From Sediminibacterium ginsengisoli (lineage in GTDB: Bacteria; Bacteroidota; Bacteroidia; Chitinophagales; Chitinophagaceae), in assembly GCA_943326215.1 (NCBI GenBank), contig CALPSK010000032.1, positions 1-7,884 on the forward strand: a stretch of 7,884 bases of DNA, given 5' to 3'. The position numbers and the translations under genes are program-made. Of this stretch, positions 1-6,089 are shown piece by piece. The stretch's first letter is position 1; every line of letters begins with the position of its first letter. Under the pieces are notes generated by a model. It saw only the letters and a list, made by a program, of their open reading frames with translations. It made no database searches and was not told where the DNA came from.

Positions 1-393
1 AAGATTCACACTATTGAAAAAGCACTAACTCATTTTCAAGATTATTTTTTCTCTTTAGAAGATGCCCCCGCGAGAACCAAAAAACATATATCAAGTCCTG
101 TATCAGGATCTACTTGCAAAAGGCTCAACATGTTTTTACGCTGGATGGTCAGAAAAGATAAGCAAGGGGTAGACTTTGGTATTTGGAAAAAGATAAGCCC
201 TGCAGACTTAATTATGCCCATAGATGTACATGTAGCAAGGGTTTCAAGAGGATTAGGTATTGTCAAAAGAACCCAAACCGATTGGCAAACCGCTATTGAA
301 TTAACCAATTATTGTCGAACTTTAGACCCTAAGGACCCTGTCAAATACGATTTCGCATTGTTTAGCCTGGGTGTCATAGAAAAATATAATTAA
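1..393 (+). CDS. TIGR02757/DUF2400 family protein, 3' part (5' end outside window)
   Basis: The reading frame is open from base 1 to the TAA at 391-393 and gives 130 residues, the C-terminal half of a TIGR02757 (DUF2400) protein. Recognisable family blocks, numbered within the fragment, are KRLNMFLRWMVRKD (40-53), VDFGIWK (57-63), MPIDVHVARVSRGLG (72-86), a DW pair (94-95) and the C-terminal DPVKYDFALFSLGV (112-125). The family has no settled biochemical function. The stretch around D75-V76-H77 looks like the catalytic-Asp segment of HhH-GPD DNA glycosylases (an endonuclease III-like D-T-H-x-x-R-V), and the KRLN block before it could match the helix-hairpin-helix turn. That points to a nucleic-acid role, but this is inference from local resemblance. 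An 11-base gap to the next gene suggests co-transcription. The family assignment is strong; the function is not known. Confidence 0.9.
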   Translation, partial: KIHTIEKALTHFQDYFFSLEDAPARTKKHISSPVSGSTCKRLNMFLRWMVRKDKQGVDFGIWKKISPADLIMPIDVHVARVSRGLGIVKRTQTDWQTAIELTNYCRTLDPKDPVKYDFALFSLGVIEKYN

Positions 394-404
394 AGCACAT
401 AGAG

Positions 405-680
405 ATGAACTTATTAGCATTAGAAAAATTAAGTAGTTCGGAATTAGAGACCCTAATCAATGATTTGATTAAAGAAGATTTTTCTAAACTAGTGCAACTG
501 CTTTACCGAATAGATGTTTCAGAAGAAAAATTGAAAAACCTGTTGAAAGAGCACCCCAATGAAGATGCAGGAAAATTAATTGCACAAATTGTTATAGAAA
601 GATTAGCCGCTACTAAAAAAGCGAGAGAAAGTTTCTCCACCAAATCATCTTCTATTGAAGACGATGCAGAAAGGTTGTAG
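405..680 (+). CDS. Small conserved hypothetical protein, 91 aa, all-helical
   Basis: A 91-residue acidic/lysine-rich protein with no signal peptide or membrane segment, predicted by eye to be almost entirely helical and cytoplasmic. Its most distinctive part is LLYRIDVSEEKLKNLL (residues 32-47), followed by a conserved-looking DAGKLIAQIVIER block (54-66) and a Ser/Asp-rich tail. It resembles small uncharacterised proteins I associate with Bacteroidota genomes; no named domain can be assigned. The ATG at 405 lies 11 bases after the TAA of the DUF2400 gene, so the two are probably one transcript. The coding-like composition, conserved-looking core and operon position argue for a real gene. No function is proposed. 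Confidence 0.8.
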   Translation: MNLLALEKLSSSELETLINDLIKEDFSKLVQLLYRIDVSEEKLKNLLKEHPNEDAGKLIAQIVIERLAATKKARESFSTKSSSIEDDAERL

Positions 681-716
681 TGCTAATAATATATATAATT
701 GATAGAAAAATAGATA

Positions 717-742
717 AGATTTTATAATAAAACTATAAATCT
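717..742. terminator. Weak AT-rich hairpin between convergent genes
   Basis: AGATTT[T]ATA (717-726) can pair with TATAAATCT (734-742), giving about 9 bp with one bulged T and a 7-base loop. It sits where the plus-strand small gene (ends 680) and the minus-strand SDR gene (ends 733) converge, partly inside the SDR stop region. The stem is almost pure A/T and no clean T-tract follows on either strand, so it is at best a weak bidirectional terminator. Confidence 0.25.
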
Positions 743-1431
743 CCTAAGAGCGGTCTCATCACAATATCTTCCACCACTGCTTGTGGACTTAATTGTGTAG
801 CTGCTAGAATCATTTTAGCAATATCATTTGATTCCATAATACGACTAGGCGCTACCCCGCTGCCCGCCCAGCTATTGGTATACGTAGCCCCTGGATAAAC
901 ACCTGTTACTTTAATGCCTTTGTCTTTTAATTCTTCTCTTAAGTTTTTTGAAAACCCCTCTAAAGCATACTTACTAATACTATAAGAACCTCCTTGTGGA
1001 TAGGCATGTAAAGAAGCAATGGAACAAATATTAAAAATATGTCCGCTGCCTGCTTTAATCATGGCAGGAACAATGGCACGAGAGCTATGATAAGCAGAAT
1101 ACAGGTTAGCAGCTATTTGTGTTTCTAAAATACCTTGTTCTTCTTCCATCAAATTGCCTGGTAAAAAAAAGCCTGCATTATTAATTAATATAGAAGGTGT
1201 ACCAAAACTCAAGCACCAACTACCAAAGGTCTTGCAATCTTCAGGTTTTGCTAAGTCGGCCTGCATACTGTGAATAGTAGCTGCAGAATATTTTTTTGCT
1301 AAACTTTCAGTGGCTTCTTTTAAACGAGCCGCGGTTTTACTACAAATACATAATGTATGACCTTCCGCTGCAAAAGCTTCTGCCACTGCATATCCAATTC
1401 CTTGAGAAGCCCCTGTAATAACAACAAGCAT
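733..1431 (-). CDS. SDR family NAD(P)-dependent oxidoreductase
   Basis: A 232-residue classical short-chain dehydrogenase/reductase, close to the usual length of about 250. The Rossmann dinucleotide motif TGASQGIG is at 6-13, the acidic residue of the ADL motif is D59, and NNAG is at 84-87. The catalytic tetrad appears complete: N109, S137, Y150 and K154 (YSISK). YPGATYTN (179-186) matches the usual P-G motif after the active site. These proteins reduce carbonyls or oxidise alcohols in the cytoplasm. The serine and lysine after the second strand (S31-K32) lean towards NADPH, but neither cofactor nor substrate can be fixed from sequence. The start is the ATG at 1431, giving the family's usual short N-terminus before the first strand (MLVVITGAS). 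It is transcribed alone, divergent from the HAD hydrolase and convergent with the small gene ending at 680. Confidence 0.95.
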   Translation of the reverse strand: MLVVITGASQGIGYAVAEAFAAEGHTLCICSKTAARLKEATESLAKKYSAATIHSMQADLAKPEDCKTFGSWCLSFGTPSILINNAGFFLPGNLMEEEQGILETQIAANLYSAYHSSRAIVPAMIKAGSGHIFNICSIASLHAYPQGGSYSISKYALEGFSKNLREELKDKGIKVTGVYPGATYTNSWAGSGVAPSRIMESNDIAKMILAATQLSPQAVVEDIVMRPLLGDL

Positions 1432-1479
1432 AATAATAATTTATAGTTAACCTAAATAAAGAATAAAGATAAGAAGCAA

Positions 1480-1504
1480 AATTGTAAATTCGTCCAATAC
1501 AATT
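1480..1504. promoter_or_regulatory. 7-bp inverted repeat in divergent SDR/HAD promoter region
   Basis: AATTGTA (1480-1486) and TACAATT (1498-1504) form a perfect 7-bp inverted repeat with an 11-base spacer, in the 81-base gap between the divergent SDR (start 1431) and HAD (start 1513) genes. On the plus strand TAAATTCG (1485-1492) is one base from the Bacteroidota -7 box TAnnTTTG and overlaps the left arm. On the minus strand TATCTTTA (complement of 1464-1471) is also one base off. The dyad is placed like an operator, with arm centres 18 bp apart, or a leader hairpin ending 8 bases before the HAD start codon. No regulator gene lies next to it. In AT-rich DNA a chance repeat is quite possible. 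Confidence 0.35.
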
Positions 1505-1512
1505 AGACATTG

Positions 1513-2208
1513 ATGCCCTATAAAGACCTATTTTTTGACCTTGACCATACCATTTGGGACTTTGAATTAAATTCAAAAGAAACCTTATGGGACCTGCATC
1601 AAAAATACCAACTAGAGGCCAAGGGCATTGACAATTTCGATGTATTTTATAGTAGCTACAGTTTACATAATCACCGTTTATGGGATAGGTATACCAAGGG
1701 CTTTATTAAGCAAGAGGAATTAAGATGGAAGCGTATTTACTTAAGTTTATTGGATTATAAAATAGCTGACGAAGCCTTATCTAAAGAAATGTCTGTTGAC
1801 TATTTAGACATACTCCCTAATAAAAAGAATTTATTTCCCTACACCATTGAAATTTTGGACTACTTGAAAAACAAGGACTACAAAATGCATTTAATTACCA
1901 ATGGATTTGAATCGGTACAGTTTAAAAAAATTAAGAACTCTAATTTAGCGGACTACTTTATAGAAGTGATTACTTCAGAGGCTAGCAATAGCTTAAAACC
2001 AAATAAGGAAATTTTTGATTACGCATTAAAAACTTCTAATGCAAAATTAGAATCTAGTATTATGATTGGAGACAATGAAGCTGCCGATATTCAAGGTGCC
2101 ATTAATGCAGGAATGGACTCTATCTTTGTGAATCATTTACAAATACAGCCTACCGTAGCTGCAACACATACCATTACACATTTAAAGGAATTGGAAAATA
2201 TATTCTAA
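1513..2208 (+). CDS. HAD superfamily hydrolase, YjjG-type noncanonical pyrimidine nucleotidase
   Basis: A 231-residue cytoplasmic phosphatase of the haloacid dehalogenase superfamily with all four motifs: motif I FFDLDHTIWD (nucleophile D9, acid/base D11), motif II LITNG (T129), motif III lysine K162 in LKPNKE, and motif IV IGDNEAAD (D187, D192). The helical region at about 20-100 is the cap, as in C1-cap enzymes. The DLDHTIWDF start and overall length match the YjjG family, which in E. coli dephosphorylates noncanonical pyrimidine nucleotides and so cleans the nucleotide pool; substrate here is inferred from family. An in-frame TTG at 1510 directly precedes the ATG at 1513. The ATG is chosen because the protein then begins MPYKDLFFDLD, as relatives do. 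It is a single-gene unit, convergent with psd. Confidence 0.92.
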   Translation: MPYKDLFFDLDHTIWDFELNSKETLWDLHQKYQLEAKGIDNFDVFYSSYSLHNHRLWDRYTKGFIKQEELRWKRIYLSLLDYKIADEALSKEMSVDYLDILPNKKNLFPYTIEILDYLKNKDYKMHLITNGFESVQFKKIKNSNLADYFIEVITSEASNSLKPNKEIFDYALKTSNAKLESSIMIGDNEAADIQGAINAGMDSIFVNHLQIQPTVAATHTITHLKELENIF

Positions 2209-2223
2209 AGACCTAAAAGTCCC

Positions 2224-2266
2224 AATTTATATTTTAAAGTATAGTAAAAAAAAATTAGTATAAATT
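2224..2266. terminator. AT-rich inverted repeat between convergent HAD and psd genes
   Basis: AATTTATA (2224-2231) is exactly complementary to TATAAATT (2259-2266), with a 27-base interval in which TTTT (2232-2235) could also pair with part of the nine-A run at 2246-2254. Its place between the HAD stop (2208) and the psd stop (2294) fits a shared terminator for converging transcripts, and on the minus strand the A-run reads as a T-tract. The stem lacks G/C and the loop is long, so support is modest. Confidence 0.3.
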
Positions 2267-2293
2267 AGCTTACGATAAGAAGTAGTTCCAGTA

Positions 2294-2950
2294 TTACCAA
2301 CTAGCAAGCACTGTAACGCCGCCTTTTACTACATCACCAATCTTTGCATGAATTTTAGTTCCAACAGGTAATAGCAAATCAACCCTACTACCAAATTTTA
2401 TAAAACCATATTCATCACATTGCTTAAAGGACTGACCTACAGTGCTGTAATTACAAATTCTTCTCGCTAATGCACCTGCAATTTGTTTGCATAAAATACT
2501 ACCCTTGCTATTTTCAATAACCACGGACCATCTTTCATTATCGGTAGAAGATTTTGGATGCCATGCCACTAAAAATTTACCAGGATGATATTTATTATAA
2601 ACAATATTTCCAGCAATAGGTAAGCGGTTCACATGCACATTCGCAGGACTCATAAATACACTTAATTGTATTCTTCTTTCTTTATAAAATTCATCTGGCT
2701 CTACTTCTTCAATAACCACTACTTTACCATCTGCAGGGGAAACAATGGCCTCCTCGCTAATAGTTAAGCTACGAACGGGCATTCTAAAAAAAGAAACTAT
2801 AAATAAGAAAAAGGCAACTGTAATAATAAATACAGCCCATGCAGCTATTATGGAGATAGGAAATAAATAAGAGAAATTAAGAATATTCAAAACACCTACG
2901 AATATCGCAATCAATGAAATAGTAGCGGTGCCTTCTTTATGTATAGTCAT
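2294..2950 (-). CDS. psd: Phosphatidylserine decarboxylase proenzyme, short (archaeal/Bacteroidota) form
   Basis: Psd decarboxylates phosphatidylserine to phosphatidylethanolamine at the inner membrane, using a pyruvoyl group made by self-cleavage. The 218-residue protein has two N-terminal hydrophobic segments (about 9-30 and 33-55), then the conserved SPADG (71-75), MSPANVHVNR (100-109) and the cleavage site FGS (186-188). Cleavage between G187 and S188 would leave a large beta chain and a short alpha chain of about 31 residues carrying the pyruvoyl. The FGSR sequence replaces the LGST of the long E. coli-type enzyme, as is usual for the short form of roughly 200-220 residues. Start is the ATG at 2950, 30 bases after the cdsA stop, so it is the last gene of the CPBP-DUF2007-cdsA-psd unit. 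The upstream enzyme of its pathway, PssA, is not in the window. Confidence 0.96.
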   Translation of the reverse strand: MTIHKEGTATISLIAIFVGVLNILNFSYLFPISIIAAWAVFIITVAFFLFIVSFFRMPVRSLTISEEAIVSPADGKVVVIEEVEPDEFYKERRIQLSVFMSPANVHVNRLPIAGNIVYNKYHPGKFLVAWHPKSSTDNERWSVVIENSKGSILCKQIAGALARRICNYSTVGQSFKQCDEYGFIKFGSRVDLLLPVGTKIHAKIGDVVKGGVTVLASW

Positions 2951-2980
2951 TATGTAAATTTATTTGCAAATGTAAAACAT

Positions 2981-3841
2981 CTAAAACAGAATCTGAAGAA
3001 TTAGCCATACAAATGGGGTAGCAAATAAGATAGAATCAAACCTGTCTAAGAAGCCTCCATGGCCTGGCATCATGCTGCCACTATCTTTTACGCCGGCGAG
3101 CCTCTTTAATTTACTTTCTAATAAATCTCCAAAATTGCCAGCAATAGAGGCAATTAAACTTACATAGAAAATGTATTTATCTTGATTAGGCATTGCCACA
3201 GCCATTACCATAGAGACAATAAATACTGATAAAATAATACCCGCAATAGTGCCCTCCCATGTTTTATTAGGTGATATGGGAGATAAAGGCGTTTTGCCAA
3301 TAAGGGAACCCACTAAATAAGCCATCGTATCATTCAACCAAATTGAAACAATTAATAATAAGGGTATAGAAAAAGCCCAACTACCGAAATAGATATTGGG
3401 CATAAAACTTTTTAATGGAAAAAATAAAGACAAACTCAAAGCTATATACACTAAGCCTGCAAAAGATATGGCCCAGTTTTGTAAATTTATTTTCTTAGTA
3501 AAAATATCTACGATAACCATAAGGGCAAGTGCAAAAGGAAGCGCTCTACTGCCTATATATTTAATACTTATTCCGCTAATGGTTAAATCTATTGGACCCA
3601 AAGCCATCATTATTAAACAACCCAGTACTAATAAGCCCCACTTATGCACAGCGCTTATGTTTTGATAAGTTGGATAAATAAGTGCTAATAATTTTTGATA
3701 CTCATATAAACAACCTAATTGAATGATTAAAAATAAAGTAAAAAAAGACCAAGCATTCCACATCAAACCTGCAAGCATTATAATGACAAAAACAATGGCA
3801 GACAGGGTTCTTTGTTTTAAAACAGATGCGCTAGAGGCCAT
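2981..3841 (-). CDS. cdsA: Phosphatidate cytidylyltransferase (CDP-diacylglycerol synthase)
   Basis: CdsA converts phosphatidic acid and CTP to CDP-diacylglycerol, the branch point of phospholipid synthesis, in the inner membrane. The 286-residue product is highly hydrophobic with about eight membrane segments. The C-terminal family signature is complete: S243-K-L-K-R247, K252-D253, then PGHGGFLDRFD at 259-269. Upstream are IWLNDTMAY (167-175, with D171), SPNKTWEG (190-197) and the GD at 238-239, all typical metal- and CTP-binding positions. Length is normal for the bacterial enzyme. The start is the ATG at 3841, followed by a short polar N-terminus and the first membrane helix at about 13-30. 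It follows the DUF2007 gene by 27 bases and precedes psd by 30 bases, so the two lipid genes are almost certainly co-transcribed. Confidence 0.97.
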   Translation of the reverse strand: MASSASVLKQRTLSAIVFVIIMLAGLMWNAWSFFTLFLIIQLGCLYEYQKLLALIYPTYQNISAVHKWGLLVLGCLIMMALGPIDLTISGISIKYIGSRALPFALALMVIVDIFTKKINLQNWAISFAGLVYIALSLSLFFPLKSFMPNIYFGSWAFSIPLLLIVSIWLNDTMAYLVGSLIGKTPLSPISPNKTWEGTIAGIILSVFIVSMVMAVAMPNQDKYIFYVSLIASIAGNFGDLLESKLKRLAGVKDSGSMMPGHGGFLDRFDSILFATPFVWLILQILF

Positions 3842-3868
3842 AGGAAGAATATATTTGTAAAGAATATT

Positions 3869-4087
3869 TTATAATTGATCCGAATTAATTTGAATAGTAG
3901 AAATGAGCGCTTGGGCTTTTTCATACATATCCAAAGGTACATATACTTCTACTTCCCCTAAAAAAACATAGGAAGAATCTTGCTTATTGAGTGTTTTAGC
4001 AGGAATTTCATTTTCGTTTAAAATGCCCATCACCATGGAGGAAGCAGCTAACTGAGTACTGCTAAATACTTTTTTCCAATCCTGCAT
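3869..4087 (-). CDS. DUF2007 (putative signal-transducing) small protein
   Basis: A 72-residue soluble protein that fits the DUF2007 family (putative signal-transducing protein, PF09413). Visible features are the opening WKKVFSS (4-10), a helix ending in LNENEIPA (23-30) with the common idea of a 'short-lived or alternative' partner-binding helix, NKQDSSYVFLGEVEVYVP (34-51) forming beta strands, and a closing helix with the MYEKAQALI pattern (54-62). The fold expected is a small ferredoxin-like alpha/beta domain; the biochemical role of the family is unknown. It overlaps the 3' end of the CPBP protease gene by 26 nt and is followed by cdsA after 27 bases. That overlap suggests translational coupling and a job tied to the protease or to membrane lipid supply. 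The family call is fairly firm; the function is open. Confidence 0.85.
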   Translation of the reverse strand: MQDWKKVFSSTQLAASSMVMGILNENEIPAKTLNKQDSSYVFLGEVEVYVPLDMYEKAQALISTIQINSDQL

Positions 4088-4967
4088 TATTATAATTATT
4101 TTTTAACTGTTTTAATAAATAGTAAATACCTACCAGTGCTATGATACCCCAATAAATAGGCAAATGATCATCCATCATCTTTTCAACATTTGAAGGATTA
4201 TTCCTAATGCTATATAAAATAACTACGGCTATTCCATTATTTAAAAAATGAAGCAAGATAGGAAGCCAAATAGTTTTAGAATAATGATATACGTATCCAA
4301 GTACAATACCCAATGCCATTCTAGATAAAAAACCAAAAAAAGAAAAATGGATGGCACTAAAAAAAATGGCCGTTAAAATAATAGCAGCATAGGGTTTGCC
4401 CGTCAAATCCAATATTATTTTTTGAAGTGTGCCTCTAAAATAAACCTCTTCAATAATGGAGGGTATAATGGCTACTGCTAATAATGCAAAGAATAAATCC
4501 TTTAATGAACTCATATGCGTCATCGACAACATGGCTTTTTTATATTGGGCTTCTAAGCCTTCTGCCCAATTTTTAAAATCCGTTGGAATAGGAATTTTTT
4601 CTGTCAAACTACCTAAGGCACCGCTCAAGATCATACCCGTTAAGGCTACTAAAATAACAATGCCTGCCGATTGAAAAGACTTCAAAGGTGCAAAACCCAT
4701 ATTCTCCATCCAGTTCCCTTTTACAAAAAAAGCAAGGGCTATGCTAGGAAGTCCAAAAGCAATAATGGAGGCTAGTGCGTTGGCAAACTGAGCCATGGAA
4801 GCATATTCGGGTTGCATAATCACTTTTTGCATCTCAGAAAAAGGAATATGCAAGATGGCCGAAACAATAGAAAAACTAATTAAGGCCCCTAGTATCATGC
4901 CAATTCCACTTAAGCCTAAAAAAAGGGCCATTCGCATAGGAGGTCTCATATCAAATAATTGGTACAT
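4062..4967 (-). CDS. CPBP family intramembrane glutamic-type endopeptidase (Abi/CAAX protease)
   Basis: A 301-residue polytopic membrane protein with about eight hydrophobic segments. The CPBP (PF02517) motifs are intact, numbered from the chosen ATG: EEVYFR (E173, E174, R178), FSAIHF (H207) and HFLNN (H240, N244). Family members act as intramembrane proteases like the eukaryotic CAAX protease Rce1; bacterial substrates are mostly unknown. A TTG six bases upstream (4973) is also in frame, but the ATG at 4967 is preferred; ATGs at 4949 and 4937 (before RPPMR and RMALF) are possible, particularly if the minus-strand promoter box at 4971-4978 is used, as it would put the transcript start near 4967. 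It is the first gene of the unit leading to cdsA and psd, and its last 26 nt overlap the DUF2007 gene. The 'Abi' name does not imply phage defence. Confidence 0.92.
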   Translation of the reverse strand: MYQLFDMRPPMRMALFLGLSGIGMILGALISFSIVSAILHIPFSEMQKVIMQPEYASMAQFANALASIIAFGLPSIALAFFVKGNWMENMGFAPLKSFQSAGIVILVALTGMILSGALGSLTEKIPIPTDFKNWAEGLEAQYKKAMLSMTHMSSLKDLFFALLAVAIIPSIIEEVYFRGTLQKIILDLTGKPYAAIILTAIFFSAIHFSFFGFLSRMALGIVLGYVYHYSKTIWLPILLHFLNNGIAVVILYSIRNNPSNVEKMMDDHLPIYWGIIALVGIYYLLKQLKNNYNNAGLEKSI

Positions 4968-4978
4968 TTGCAATCGTA
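4963..4978. promoter_or_regulatory. Near-palindromic pair of abutting -7 boxes, candidate bidirectional promoter for dusB and the CPBP unit
   Basis: TACATTTG (4963-4970, plus strand) is a perfect match to the Bacteroidota -7 consensus TAnnTTTG and would start dusB transcription around 4975, leaving a leader of about 30 bases. Immediately next to it, CAATCGTA (4971-4978) reads TACGATTG on the minus strand, one base from the same consensus and pointing at the CPBP gene. The two boxes together form an imperfect 16-bp palindrome. No convincing TTTG -33 box is seen at the expected distance on either strand, which lowers confidence. The intergenic gap is only 39 bases, so the promoters must overlap each other or the coding sequence. 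Confidence 0.5.
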
Positions 4979-5006
4979 TCAGTTAGATGCAAGATAATGA
5001 ATTCAT

Positions 5007-6044
5007 ATGGTTTCTATAGGCCCTATTCAATTACCCGATTTTCCTCTATTACTCGCTCCTATGGAGGATGTAAGCGATCCGCCTTTTAGAGCCGTTTGTA
5101 AAGAAAACGGGGCCGACCTCATGTATACCGAATTTATTAGTAGTGAGGGATTAATTCGTGATGCCATTAAGAGTAGACAAAAACTAGACATATTTGATTA
5201 CGAGCGTCCCGTAGGTATTCAAATTTTTGGTGGCGATGAAGAAGCCATGGCCCTTTGCACTAAAATTGTAGACACAGTGAATCCCGATTTAATTGATATT
5301 AATTTTGGATGCCCTGTAAAAAAAGTAGTGACCAAGGGCGCAGGTGCCGGTGTTTTAAAAGATTTAGATTTAATGGTACGCTTAACTGAGGCGGTAGTGA
5401 AAAGTACCAATTTACCTGTTACTGTAAAAACAAGATTGGGTTGGGACGAGAGCACTAAGAATATTCATGAAGTAGCTTTAAGATTACAAGACGTGGGTGT
5501 AAAAGCTTTAGCGATTCATGGACGCACAAGAGTACAAATGTATAAAGGCGAAGCCGATTGGACTTTAATTGGTGAGATAAAAAATGATCCCCGCATACAT
5601 ATTCCCATTTTTGGAAATGGCGATATCAATTCTCCTGAAAAAGCATTAGAATATAAAAATAAATATGGCGTAGATGGTATTATGATTGGCCGCGCTGCCA
5701 TTGGTTATCCTTGGATATTTAGAGAGATTAAACATTTTCTAGCCACAGGAGAAAGAAGAACCGATCCTACTATTGAAGAGCGTGTAGAAGTGGCAAGACA
5801 ACACTTAATAAAATCCATGCAGTGGAAAGGTCCTATTGCAGGCATTAATGAAATGAGAAGACATTATGCTAATTATTTAAGAGGGCTTCCCAATATTAAA
5901 GAGTATAGAAATAAATTAGTGCGTATTACCGCACCCAATGAGATAGAAGAAATCTTAGATGAGATTAAAGAAAAGTACAAAGACATAGTCATTGAATCGG
6001 GCAAGATTGTACTAGAAAACTACCATGAGCACTGCCCTATTTAG
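5007..6044 (+). CDS. dusB: tRNA dihydrouridine synthase DusB
   Basis: A 345-residue FMN- and NAD(P)H-dependent enzyme that reduces specific uridines in the tRNA D-loop to dihydrouridine. The TIM-barrel domain occupies about 1-240: LAPMEDVSD (16-24) contacts FMN, NFGCPV (99-104) contains the catalytic cysteine C102, KTRLGW (141-146) has a flavin-contacting lysine, HGRTR (171-175), GNGDI (203-207) and MIGRAAIGYPW (226-236) bind the FMN phosphate. The rest is the helical tRNA-binding domain. Length is typical of DusB. The start at ATG 5007 gives MVSIGPIQLPDFPLLLAPM, the usual opening in Bacteroidota. It is a single-gene unit, divergent from the CPBP gene over 39 bases with a good -7 box at 4963-4970, and ends at a hairpin/T-tract terminator at 6067-6089. 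Confidence 0.97.
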   Translation: MVSIGPIQLPDFPLLLAPMEDVSDPPFRAVCKENGADLMYTEFISSEGLIRDAIKSRQKLDIFDYERPVGIQIFGGDEEAMALCTKIVDTVNPDLIDINFGCPVKKVVTKGAGAGVLKDLDLMVRLTEAVVKSTNLPVTVKTRLGWDESTKNIHEVALRLQDVGVKALAIHGRTRVQMYKGEADWTLIGEIKNDPRIHIPIFGNGDINSPEKALEYKNKYGVDGIMIGRAAIGYPWIFREIKHFLATGERRTDPTIEERVEVARQHLIKSMQWKGPIAGINEMRRHYANYLRGLPNIKEYRNKLVRITAPNEIEEILDEIKEKYKDIVIESGKIVLENYHEHCPI

Positions 6045-6066
6045 CTAGTCTAATTTTTGAATACCT

Positions 6067-6089
6067 AATAAACGAGCTTTATTTTTTTT
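6067..6089 (+). terminator. Hairpin plus T-tract terminator for dusB, overlapping the 3' end of the peroxidase gene
   Basis: AATAAA (6067-6072), loop CGAGC (6073-6077) and TTTATT (6078-6083) form a perfect 6-bp hairpin, and the run of eight T (6082-6089) begins in the last stem bases. It lies 22 bases after the dusB stop, in the right orientation. The stem is all A/T and hence weak, so the T-tract carries most of the evidence. The T-tract is the complement of the last lysine codons of the convergent peroxidase gene, so the terminator is embedded in that gene's 3' end. Confidence 0.5.

Noticed and set aside
42..308. 88-residue minus-strand reading frame
   Set aside because: It is antisense to conserved motifs of the DUF2400 gene and has no recognisable domain.
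1340..1576. 78-residue minus-strand reading frame spanning the SDR 5' end, the gap and the HAD 5' end
   Set aside because: It overlaps two well-supported genes, is rich in Tyr, Cys and Ser with no family motif, and begins inside the HAD coding sequence.
2246..2254. Run of nine A as a possible frameshift or phase-variation tract
   Set aside because: It is in a non-coding gap between convergent stop codons, so slippage would not alter a protein; a terminator role is simpler.
3396..3665. 89-residue plus-strand reading frame antisense to cdsA
   Set aside because: Its hydrophobic content simply mirrors the membrane segments of cdsA; the sense gene has a complete family signature.
4062..4967. Reading the CPBP ('Abi') gene as a phage-defence component
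   Set aside because: The name is historical; the neighbours are housekeeping lipid and tRNA genes, with no nuclease, toxin or phage sensor nearby.
4795..4986. 63-residue plus-strand reading frame upstream of dusB
   Set aside because: It is antisense to the CPBP N-terminus, shows no family features and would leave no room for the CPBP gene, which has intact catalytic motifs.
5219..5455. 78-residue minus-strand reading frame inside dusB
   Set aside because: It lies fully antisense to the catalytic core of dusB and looks like a mirror of constrained codons.
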